Below are positions 36,113 to 43,291 of a stretch of 64,000 nt of DNA, piece after piece. Position numbers and translations under genes: made by a program. Each line of letters begins with the position of its first letter. Positions within the stretch are counted from its first letter, which is position 1. The stretch is from Desmonostoc geniculatum HA4340-LM1 (GTDB lineage: Bacteria; Cyanobacteriota; Cyanobacteriia; Cyanobacteriales; Nostocaceae), in contig JAHHHB010000021.1 in the NCBI GenBank assembly GCA_019359545.1, positions 20,015 through 84,014 of the forward strand. Reading direction: 5' to 3'. The notes below the pieces were generated by a model that worked only from the letters and a program-made list of their open reading frames with translations, ran no database searches and was not told the DNA's origin.

Positions 36113-37540
36113 AATGACGATCGCTCGTTTATAAGCTTCGTCTAGGACTTCTGAAAGTGTTGGGTGGGCGTGGACTAGATGGGCGAGATTTTGGACGGAT
36201 TGACGGTTAGCGATCGCGGCTGACGCTTCGTGAATTAAGTCTGAGGCGTGGAGTCCGAAAATATGGACGCCCAAGACTTCTCCTGTGTCTTTGCGATAGA
36301 TCACCTTGGCAATACCGTCGGCTTCATTTTCTGCTAACGCTTTGGAATTTCCTTTGTAATAACTCCTACTGGTGGCGATTTCAAAGCCTTCGGTTTGTCC
36401 CAATTCCTTAGCTGCTGTTTCTGTTAAGCCCACATAGCTAACCTCTGGGTGGGTAAACGCCGCTGCGGGGATGCTGCGATAGTCTACTATCTTCTCCCTG
36501 CCAACTATGTTTTCCACCGCGATGATGCCTTGAGCAGAGGCGGCATGTGCTAACATCATTTTGCCATTGGCGTCACCAATTGCCCAGAGATGCGGCACTA
36601 CTTCGCCTGCTGACAATACTGCCATGCGATCGTCAACTGGGATAAAATTCCGGCGATCGAGTTCTACACCTACAGACTCTAAACCAAGATTTTTGGTCGC
36701 TGGGATGCGTCCTGTAGCCACTAAGCAAGCATCTACTTCGATGACCTCTACATCTTCTTTGGTTTTGAAATCTGCTAACTCAATGACCACCGGTGAACCG
36801 GGGATGACTTTTTTGGCGTATATCCCCACTTTGGTTTCAATATCGCGGGGAGTAATCAGCACTCGTTCAGCGAGTTTGGCAATGTCGCGGTCAAATCCTG
36901 GCATTAACTGGTCTAGGGCTTCAATCAAGGTGATTTCACAGCCCAAAGCTGAGTAAATATCAGAAAATTCCAAGCCAATGTAACCACTGCCAATAATTGC
37001 TACCCACTCTGGTAGTGATTCCAACTTTACACCTTGGTCGCTGGTGAAGACAGTTTTGCCGTCTACTTCAATTCCTGGAGGGACAAAAGGAATTGAACCA
37101 GGGGAAAGGATAATGTCTTTGGCTGTGATGGTTTTTTCGCCGCCGTCTCCAGCGATGGAGACTTTTTGTGTGCCGGCGATTTTTCCCCAACCTTTGATGA
37201 TATCGACTCCCAGACGTTTGAGACTGTTAGTTAAGTCGCCTTGAATCTTTGAGACAAGATTGGTAGCATGATTGGCGATCGCTTGGCGATCAAATTCCAC
37301 GCTACCAACTTGAATTCCCAGTGACTTGAGGTGGTGGGCATTTCGTAACTCCCGCACACGTCCAGATGCTGCTAACAGTGCTTTAGAAGGAATACAGCCG
37401 CGATTAACACAGGTTCCTCCCATATCAGCAGCTTCAATAATCGCTGTTTTTAAACCGCAACTCACGGCGTGTAGGGCTGCGCCATGTCCGCCCACACCAG
37501 CGCCGATAATTACTAAATCGTAATCAAATTCTTGACTCAC
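36110..37540 (-). CDS. lpdA: Dihydrolipoyl dehydrogenase
   Basis: 476 residues, normal length. Reoxidises dihydrolipoamide of 2-oxoacid dehydrogenase and glycine cleavage complexes with FAD and NAD. Seen: FAD motif [16 protein letters not shown] (10-25), redox disulfide [16 protein letters not shown] (Cys44, Cys49), NAD motif [13 protein letters not shown] and the C-terminal His-Glu in [12 protein letters not shown]. The start is a GTG at 37538-37540 with GGAAAC before it. The order lpdA-trpC is typical of cyanobacteria. Confidence 0.96.
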   Translation of the reverse strand: MSQEFDYDLVIIGAGVGGHGAALHAVSCGLKTAIIEAADMGGTCVNRGCIPSKALLAASGRVRELRNAHHLKSLGIQVGSVEFDRQAIANHATNLVSKIQGDLTNSLKRLGVDIIKGWGKIAGTQKVSIAGDGGEKTITAKDIILSPGSIPFVPPGIEVDGKTVFTSDQGVKLESLPEWVAIIGSGYIGLEFSDIYSALGCEITLIEALDQLMPGFDRDIAKLAERVLITPRDIETKVGIYAKKVIPGSPVVIELADFKTKEDVEVIEVDACLVATGRIPATKNLGLESVGVELDRRNFIPVDDRMAVLSAGEVVPHLWAIGDANGKMMLAHAASAQGIIAVENIVGREKIVDYRSIPAAAFTHPEVSYVGLTETAAKELGQTEGFEIATSRSYYKGNSKALAENEADGIAKVIYRKDTGEVLGVHIFGLHASDLIHEASAAIANRQSVQNLAHLVHAHPTLSEVLDEAYKRAIVI

Positions 37541-38074
37541 GTTAGTTTCCCCGTGTGCTTCGCCTATTTATTCTCAACTTGACCGACAATCAACGCAACC
37601 CCTTTAACAGTTATCAGTTATCGGTTGTGAGTTTCGTCGCTGGGTTTAAGCCCCTATTACATAGTTACCAGCGATTGGCGATCGTTGAACACCAAAAACT
37701 GGTAACTGATTTCAATACCCCACCATACGGCTGATAACTGTTCACTGAATTTTACCTTTGGATGTTGCTAATTCACTCAAATTATGATTCAGGCCGCAAT
37801 GGCTAAAAGATGGATGTTTTCAGTAATTATAATCAAATTCACATACTTATTTTTTTTATACTCAGAACTTACGCAAACAATAGCCAAAACCCTTATTTTC
37901 ACGTAGGGGCAATTCATGAATTGCCCCTACAGCGTGTACTTTTGCGTAAGTCCTAATACTGCCAACGGAGTGGGGAGTGGGGAGAAGTTGCAGCAGTTTT
38001 TCCCCTGCGCCTCCACTTTCTTGTTCTGATTCCTGATTTCTGAATTCTGAATTCTGAATTCTGAATTCTTCTTT
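37541..38074. other. Intergenic region with palindrome and GAATTCT repeats
   Basis: 534 bp. Contains TTATCAGTTATCGG and complementary GGTAACTGAT strings, the perfect palindrome at 37903-37930, and a GAATTCTGAATTCT tract at 38038-38068 reaching the next gene's stop. No gene seen. Confidence 0.55.
37903..37930. repeat. 28-bp perfect palindrome, arms GTAGGGGCAATTCA
   Basis: Uninterrupted self-complementary 28-mer; related to 30822-30849. Typical of dispersed intergenic palindromes of Nostoc-type genomes. Confidence 0.9.
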
Positions 38075-38692
38075 TTAATTTTGATTTTGATAGCGATCCT
38101 CAAGCATGACAGATGCTTGTCGCTTAGCGTGAATGTTTTTCATGTGCTTTTTCACGGTATTGATAGTTATGTAAAGCTGAGCGGCAATTTCTTTGTAGCT
38201 GTAGTTGTTTCTGTAGAGGAACCAAATTTCTGCTTCTCGCCGCGTCAGTTCAAATTTTTTAACTTCGGTGAGGGCGACATGTTTGAGACACTCGTATTTA
38301 TTTTGTATGGTTACCAATAAACAAGGTAGATCAAATCCATCTAAATCAAGCAGTCTGACTCTAATCCGAAAAATATTTGATTTGTCAAGGACAATTTCAT
38401 CTGAAAAAATAATCAATTTATCAGCAAGCCAAGACTGGTTGCTAAGTAATGATTCACAAAGATTCCAGATAGCTGGCGGGGCAAAATTATCGTGACAATT
38501 TTCTTGATTAAATTGACAACAAATTTGATGAGCAGATGCGTTAGCATGAAGCACTTTTCCAGCCTGATTTAAAATTAAAATACCATCCTCTAGCCCTTCG
38601 ATTACTTCTTGCAAAAAATCCGCTCGCTTTGAGTCATAGTTAATATTTTCTCGCTGTTGGGTTTCAACTAATGTCTTCGTTAGAGTCATCAT
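38075..38692 (-). CDS. PAS-LuxR-type transcriptional regulator
   Basis: 205 residues from the ATG at 38690-38692; a TTG at 38713 is the only upstream alternative. The PAS-like domain (about 18-120) begins LQEVIEGLEDGILILNQAGK, with VLHANASAHQIC. The LuxR helix-turn-helix (about 145-200) has FELTRREAEIWFLYRNNYSY, KEIAAQLYITINTVKKHMKN. Two adjacent Cys in QICCQF and further Cys in the PAS part could sense redox or metal (inference). No receiver domain, so not a classical two-component regulator. Divergent from the agmatinase-family gene. Confidence 0.88.
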   Translation of the reverse strand: MMTLTKTLVETQQRENINYDSKRADFLQEVIEGLEDGILILNQAGKVLHANASAHQICCQFNQENCHDNFAPPAIWNLCESLLSNQSWLADKLIIFSDEIVLDKSNIFRIRVRLLDLDGFDLPCLLVTIQNKYECLKHVALTEVKKFELTRREAEIWFLYRNNYSYKEIAAQLYITINTVKKHMKNIHAKRQASVMLEDRYQNQN

Positions 38693-39165
38693 AAGAAGTA
38701 TTTTAATATACAAAATGCTACTGAATTTGGGAATTTATGGTGTTGGGATATGCACCATGAATTTTGTAGATGGTTACGTAAATAAATTTGTTGAACATTA
38801 GAGTTAAACTAGCCTAACGAAATTAAATTTCAGTGTTAGTTTTGACAGAAAAATTCAAAAATACTTAAATTTAACAGGTTGCGTAGTTTTTTGGAATTAA
38901 CTTAGGCATGATTTATATACAACTCTGAAATTGTCTATTTCGGAAGCCGCCTTTAATAGATTTACGATCGCCACAAAATATAATAATTATTTAAGTTGAA
39001 ATAAAAATATACATACGTATATGCTTATGGTGATATTTGCTAGCAAATCTGAGTTATAAAGAACGTATTTATCATGTATGTAGTTTAGCAGCGATGAAAA
39101 TTTTTGATTAAAATGCAGATGTCTACTAGGCGGCGTGCTGTCTACCTAAATTCAGTAAATAATCG
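38693..39165. other. Intergenic promoter region between divergent genes
   Basis: 473 bp, strongly AT-rich. I looked for guanidine riboswitches because of the downstream enzyme family and saw none. A short palindrome ATACATACGTAT occurs near 39011-39022. Confidence 0.45.
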
Positions 39166-40233
39166 ATGAGTAATCAACTACAAGACTACAATCCCAGCGG
39201 CGTAGGTGAAATAAATGGCAACCTTTTCGGTTTACCATTCGATTACGAGTCTGCAAACTTGATTGTCTTTGGTGTACCGTGGGAAGTGACTGTTTCTTAT
39301 GGCGCAGGTACAGCTAACGGGCCACAGCGGATTCTTGATGCTTCGACTCAATTAGATTTGTTCGATTTCGATCGCCCTGATGGCTGGAAGCAGGGAATTT
39401 TCATGGTGGAAATCCCCCAGAATATTTTAGAAAAGAACAAATATTATCGTGCCTTAGCGGCGAAAGTTATTGAAAGATTAGCCGAAGGTAAAGAACTCTC
39501 AGATACACCAGATTTAACGCCTGTGCTGACAGAAATCAATCAGGCTTGTCAACAAGTTAATCAATGGCTGTTTGAGAATTCTCAGAAAGCAATTAACAAT
39601 GGTAAACGAGTCGCAGTCATTGGAGGAGATCACAGTTCGCCGTTAGGTTATTTCCAAGCATTAGCAGCTAAATACCCAGACTATGGGATTTTGCACATTG
39701 ACGCACACGCAGATTTACGCGATGCCTATGAGGGATTTGAATTTTCCCATGCGTCTATTATGTTTAATGCCATGAAAATACCGCAAATTTCTAAGTTAGT
39801 GCAAGTTGGGTTGCGTGATATTTCTCATGATGAAGTGCAATTGATTGACGAATCTGATAGACGCATTGTTGCTTATTACGATGCTGCCATTAAACAAAAG
39901 CTTTACTCTGGCACAACTTGGGTTTATTTATGTCGAGAAATTATCAATCATTTACCTGAGTATGTTTATATTAGCTTTGATGTGGATGGTTTAGATCCAA
40001 AACTTTGTCCGAGTACTGGTACTCCTGTTCCAGGTGGGTTGGAATTAGAGCAAACATTTTGTTTGTTTCGGGAATTGGTAAATAGTGGCAGAAAAATTAT
40101 TGGCTTTGATATTTCCGAAGTCGGTGATGGTGAGTGGGATGGCAATGTTGGGGCGCGGGTTGTTTATAAGCTGGCGAATTTGATGGATTTATCTCGGCAG
40201 AATTCAGGAGTCAGAATTCAGAATTCAGAATGA
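39166..40233 (+). CDS. Agmatinase/arginase-family ureohydrolase, candidate guanidine hydrolase
   Basis: 355 residues, longer than classical SpeB (about 306). The two-metal ureohydrolase ligands are intact: GGDHSSPLGYF, HIDAHADLRDAYEG and ISFDVDGLDP. The N-terminal extension (to about residue 60), with NPSGVGEINGNLFGLPFDYE, VPWEVTVSYGAGTANGPQ and QLDLFDFDRPDGWK, resembles the Sll1077-type proteins shown to be nickel-dependent guanidine hydrolases (GdmH) rather than agmatinases. That assignment is from memory of the family. The last 12 residues (RQNSGVRIQNSE) are coded by a GAATTC repeat, so the C-terminus was extended or replaced by repeat DNA. Confidence 0.87.
   Translation: MSNQLQDYNPSGVGEINGNLFGLPFDYESANLIVFGVPWEVTVSYGAGTANGPQRILDASTQLDLFDFDRPDGWKQGIFMVEIPQNILEKNKYYRALAAKVIERLAEGKELSDTPDLTPVLTEINQACQQVNQWLFENSQKAINNGKRVAVIGGDHSSPLGYFQALAAKYPDYGILHIDAHADLRDAYEGFEFSHASIMFNAMKIPQISKLVQVGLRDISHDEVQLIDESDRRIVAYYDAAIKQKLYSGTTWVYLCREIINHLPEYVYISFDVDGLDPKLCPSTGTPVPGGLELEQTFCLFRELVNSGRKIIGFDISEVGDGEWDGNVGARVVYKLANLMDLSRQNSGVRIQNSE
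40200..40231. repeat. GAATTCAG repeat inside the 3' end of a gene
   Basis: AATTCAGGAGTCAGAATTC followed by AGAATTCAG; it encodes the C-terminal residues of the ureohydrolase and its stop region. Confidence 0.85.
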
Positions 40234-40240
40234 ATTTGAG

Positions 40241-40288
40241 TAGAGACGTTGCATTGCAACGTCTCTACATCTTGATTCAGCAACGCCC
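40241..40288. mobile_element. Right half of the 63706-63840 MITE family
   Basis: Palindrome TAGAGACGTTGCA/TGCAACGTCTCTA followed by CATCTTGATTCAGCAACGCC. The right 20 bp plus GTCTCTACAT equal the right end of the MITE at 63706-63840. The left terminal repeat is missing, so this is a decayed copy. Confidence 0.7.
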
Positions 40289-40310
40289 GTAATTCGTAAT
40301 TAGAACACGA

Positions 40311-40478
40311 ATTGTCGAGTTCTGAACTGGACAATTGTACCTTTTTACTCGAATTGTCGAGTTCAAAAGGCGAACACTTGACCTTTAACCCTCGAAGTTG
40401 CACCTTTAACCCTCATCATTCCACCTCTGAACTTAAAGCTTGGGGCTTTGAACACCAATTGTCGAGTTCAAAAGGCGT
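40311..40478. repeat. ATTGTCGAGTTC repeats
   Basis: Direct copies at 40311-40322, 40353-40364 and 40458-40469, plus an inverted near-copy at 40324-40335 that forms a hairpin with the first. GTCGAGTTCAAAAGGCG is shared by the second and third. Between them CCTTTAACCCTC is also iterated. Both strands read as Ser/Leu/Lys-rich open frames, but none has gene support. Confidence 0.8.
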
Positions 40479-40524
40479 AGGCGTATTCTGTCGGAGACAT
40501 CGGTTTGTTTGTTTTGATAATTGG

Positions 40525-40746
40525 TCAAGCAAAGTCATACACTGGCGTTTCAAGAATACGCACGGGTTGCTGTTGGTTGTAAATAATCTGCTGTAACCGT
40601 TCTACTGTAGACGGGGAAAAAAATTGCTCTCCTGTCTTTGGATTCACCCGTGCAGGTACATTTTCAATTAAGTAAAATTTGCCATTCATCTCTAGGGTAT
40701 AGGTTACTGTTTGTTCTAGTAGTGTTTCATTCGAGTTACTGCTCAT
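40525..40746 (-). CDS. Antitoxin of a DUF4258 toxin-antitoxin pair (YgiT-like, zinc-less)
   Basis: 73 residues from the ATG at 40744-40746, with GAAGGAGAAG 7-8 bases upstream. The C-terminal pattern NGKFYLIENVPARVNPKTGE, QFFSPSTVERLQQII and PVRILETPVYDFA matches the YgiT/MqsA-type antitoxin partner of DUF4258 proteins. The Cys pairs of the usual N-terminal zinc finger are absent. The start overlaps the end of the upstream gene by 11 bp, which is typical of co-translated TA pairs. Confidence 0.75.
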   Translation of the reverse strand: MSSNSNETLLEQTVTYTLEMNGKFYLIENVPARVNPKTGEQFFSPSTVERLQQIIYNQQQPVRILETPVYDFA

Positions 40747-41065
40747 CGTTGCTTCTCCTTCGGGTAAAGTCATTGTTCCAGAGGTTGGAGTCAGGCTGGT
40801 AAACGGTGATGATTTTGATTAATGGGCGAGACGGATAGCTACAGTGAACGTGAAGAGGTCGGTTTGCTTGCGTCAAGCCACTAATCAAACAGCTAGGACC
40901 ATATTTATCATTAGGATAGTCTTCAATAACTTGACCACTGCTAATTGCCTCCTTCAATTCTTGTACGCGAATGCCACGCAGGATAGATTGGTCAACAGCG
41001 TGTTTGGAGAACTCAAATTGATCTTCAGCTATTTTGCGACGAATTTCTGCAAGCATTGTTGACAT
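40736..41065 (-). CDS. DUF4258-family putative toxin
   Basis: 109 residues. DUF4258 pattern: FEFSKHAVDQSILRGIRVQE (the conserved HA..R..R), VIEDYPNDKYGPSCLISG and RPLHVHCSYPSRPLIKIITV, YQPD. The fold is thought to be related to RelE/BrnT-type RNases. Being first and followed by an overlapping antitoxin is the usual order for this family (toxin first). Activity is inferred from family and context only. Confidence 0.75.
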   Translation of the reverse strand: MSTMLAEIRRKIAEDQFEFSKHAVDQSILRGIRVQELKEAISSGQVIEDYPNDKYGPSCLISGLTQANRPLHVHCSYPSRPLIKIITVYQPDSNLWNNDFTRRRSNDEQ

Positions 41066-41836
41066 ACAACTATTTTATTTAATGCGTAGGCGTAGCCCAA
41101 CCCAAGCATCGCTTGCACGCGAGGTCACTTTGCTTTGAGCATCCGTAATCAAGACAAACCTGTATCTACGAACAAAGAGGCAATTTTAACAGGTTACCAC
41201 TGAGGATGCGATCGCCACAAACGTAAGAGGCGCGATCAATCGCGCCTGGATTTGACGTTAAGTTGGCAGCAATGACAGCTGTGCTACACCACGAAGACCT
41301 CTACTTCACGCATTAGTTTTGACTCTCACCGGACTAAAGTCACGGTGATTCAAACTGTTGTTCCGAATGAGGCTAAAGCCATCATTCTCCACAGTTATCT
41401 TTCAAGGGATTAACCCTGTGGGACAGTCAAAAGTCCCCTACCGTACTTGGCTAAACTAACGTGGTTTAGCTGTGACGTTACCTATTTTTCTTTTGCCTTT
41501 CGGAGTCCACATATTTCACAATTTCAGAACGCTCCCAATCCTGCTATTATTTGCCAGTGGTATAGGCGACGATTAACACGGCTGACTTACTGTGCGGGAG
41601 TTTCACCCCTACTAGAATTGTTCAACGCGCTGCGGTTATTCCTACTCGTGTTTCTCTATTTTTACCACACACTGGTAGCTTAAAAGCCACCAAATAGTTT
41701 TCATCCCTGGACTGAAGTCACAGGGTTTTCAACATAGTATCCCTTATAAAATTAGTATCCTGGGCTGATTCTTTTTTCTCACAGGGAAATCTTGAGGAAT
41801 ATTGTAATATCAATATTTAATCTGCAATCTGCCATC
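41066..41836. other. Intergenic region with structured-RNA relic
   Basis: 771 bp. Left part: GCGTAGGCGTAGCCC repeat (41087-41101) and hairpin AGGCGCGAT/ATCGCGCCT (41228-41247). Right part: the HEARO/omega-RNA-like element at 41326-41725. A 78-codon open frame (41447-41683) lies wholly inside that element and is not called. Confidence 0.55.
41326..41725 (+). ncRNA. HEARO/omega-RNA-like relic of an IS200/IS605-type (IscB) element
   Basis: At least seven hairpins in 400 nt. TCACCG/CGGTGA (41326-41348), GGCT/AGCC (41371-41380), AGGG/CCCT (41405-41417), GGGAC/GTCCC (41420-41437), GCTAAAC/GTTTAGC (41450-41470), GGTAGCTT/AAGCCACC (41674-41691, one mismatch), CCCTG/CAGGG (41705-41725). The first and last share the loop sequence GGACTRAAGTCAC. 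Such end hairpins and dense structure suit the IscB-associated HEARO RNA, known to be common in cyanobacteria, sometimes without its protein gene. No IscB or TnpB reading frame remains. The assignment rests on structure and recollection of the family. Confidence 0.45.
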
Positions 41837-42838
41837 ATGAAACACCTTGAAGGTAAAGTCACATTAGTCACAGGCGCAACGCGGGGAATTGGTCGGGGAA
41901 TTGCCATTGGCCTCGGTGAAGCAGGGGCAACTGTCTACATTACTGGTCGCAGTTTAAACAATTCCTATGCCAATGATGATATTTCCGGCACTCTCACTGA
42001 AACGCAATTAGCCGTTGAACAAGCCGGTGGTGTATGCATTCCCGTGCAAGTAGATCACAGCAATGATGAGCAGGTGCGTTTGCTCTTTGAACGCATCCAA
42101 GATGAGCAAAATGGACGACTCGATTTGCTGGTAAATAATGCTTACTCCGGAGTCAAGGCAATAAGAGACGCTTATGGGCGTCCTTTTTGGGATGGTGAGC
42201 CAAGTATTTGGGATGCTTGCAACAATGTTGGTCTTCGTAGTCACTATGTAGCGAGTATTTTTGCTGCCCGGATGATGACTAAGCGTAAGTCTGGACTAAT
42301 TTGCACTATTTCCTCTTGGGGCAGCATGTCCTATCTATTTAATACAGCATATGGTGTTGGGAAAACAGCCTGCGATCGCCTCGCCGCTGATATGGCTGTT
42401 GAACTCAAGCCCTATAATGTCGCTTCGGTTTCCATTTGGCCGGGTATTGTTGGGACTGAGCATATTTCCCAGATGGCATCTGAAGTCAGCCAAACAAATA
42501 CTACTGACCAAAGAAACTCATTTTTCAGTAGCCGTTATAACTGGGAAACTCCCTTGTTTACTGGTCGAGCGATCGCTAAACTGGCTGGCGATCCAAATAT
42601 CATGCGTCGCACAGGACGCTTGCAAATTGTTGCCGAACTCGCTAGCCAATATGGAATTGTAGATGAAAATGGCGTAGGCGAAGCCCGTCGTAGACATCGG
42701 CCTGCGTCGTTACGCTCTCTACGTTTTGTGCTGCCGGCTGCATTGCCCGTACTGATAAACTACTCAAGGCTCATACCCGATATTAAAGTGCCGTGGTCGC
42801 TGTTACTACTGAATGCCCTGAGTTCACCTAAAGTTTAA
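41837..42838 (+). CDS. Short-chain dehydrogenase/reductase (DHRS1-like)
   Basis: 333 residues from the ATG at 41837 (MKHLEGKVTLVTGATRGIGR); a TTG at 41792 is less likely. NAD(P) motif TGATRGIGRGIA, NNAYSG, catalytic Ser in TISSWGS and YGVGKTACDR with Tyr and Lys. The C-terminal part resembles DHRS1-type SDRs. At 42671-42700 a 30-bp repeat adds ten codons in frame (GVGEARRRHR); a 25/30-identical copy is intergenic at 40474-40503. The enzyme may tolerate this insertion as it is past the catalytic core. Confidence 0.88.
   Translation: MKHLEGKVTLVTGATRGIGRGIAIGLGEAGATVYITGRSLNNSYANDDISGTLTETQLAVEQAGGVCIPVQVDHSNDEQVRLLFERIQDEQNGRLDLLVNNAYSGVKAIRDAYGRPFWDGEPSIWDACNNVGLRSHYVASIFAARMMTKRKSGLICTISSWGSMSYLFNTAYGVGKTACDRLAADMAVELKPYNVASVSIWPGIVGTEHISQMASEVSQTNTTDQRNSFFSSRYNWETPLFTGRAIAKLAGDPNIMRRTGRLQIVAELASQYGIVDENGVGEARRRHRPASLRSLRFVLPAALPVLINYSRLIPDIKVPWSLLLLNALSSPKV
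42671..42700. repeat. 30-bp repeat inserted in frame in the SDR gene
   Basis: GGCGTAGGCGAAGCCCGTCG then TAGACATCGG. Intergenic relatives: 40474-40503 (25/30) and 41087-41101 (partial). Ten codons long, so the frame is preserved. Confidence 0.8.
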
Positions 42839-42894
42839 AGGGTAGGGGGCATGGGGCATTGGGTAAGAGTTATAGCAATTTGCTGTTGAATCGA

Positions 42895-42922
42895 GTAGGG
42901 TAGCACAGCTGTGCTACCCTAC
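42895..42922. repeat. 28-bp perfect palindrome, arms GTAGGGTAGCACAG
   Basis: Uninterrupted self-complementary sequence, identical to 47746-47773. Confidence 0.95.
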
Positions 42923-42978
42923 AATCGTTTAATTTTCTTTGGGTGTATTCCATTCAATTGAAAACCGCTATAGAAAAC

Positions 42979-43155
42979 TGGGTTCATCCACCTCTGAACT
43001 CCATTAATGAGTATTTGAACTGGATTAATCCACCTTTGAACTCCATTAATGAGTATTTGAACTGGATTAATCCACCTCTAAACTCCATTAATGAGTATTT
43101 GAACTGGATTAATCCACCTCTGAACTCCGTTAACGAGTATTTAAACTGGATTAAT
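42979..43155 (+). repeat. 42-bp minisatellite, four units, open on the plus strand
   Basis: Units start at 42979, 43021, 43063 and 43105, with a partial fifth at 43147. Each is 42 bp (14 codons) and reads W(I/V)(N/H)PPLNS(I/V)NEYLN in an open frame from a GTG at 42943 to 43224 (93 codons). Substitutions between units are few and partly synonymous. No ribosome site is seen before the GTG. Either a fast-evolving small protein or a non-coding minisatellite whose unit length happens to be a multiple of three. Confidence 0.85.
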
Positions 43156-43291
43156 GCAACTTTTATACTCCTGAATCAAGAATCGTCAGTTGGGTTTCAT
43201 TCCTCTGCCCCATGCCCAAAATAAACTATCCTGAGATATATAAAACTTTGTATCCTGTGTTTAATAAGCTTTAATATTTCTTTTAAAACTG

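Noticed and set aside
38693..39165. Guanidine riboswitch before the ureohydrolase gene
   Set aside because: No ACGR-loop hairpin pair or ykkC-like core seen.
41447..41683. 78-residue protein inside the structured element
   Set aside because: It lies within the hairpin-rich RNA relic, and its composition fits folded RNA better than a protein.
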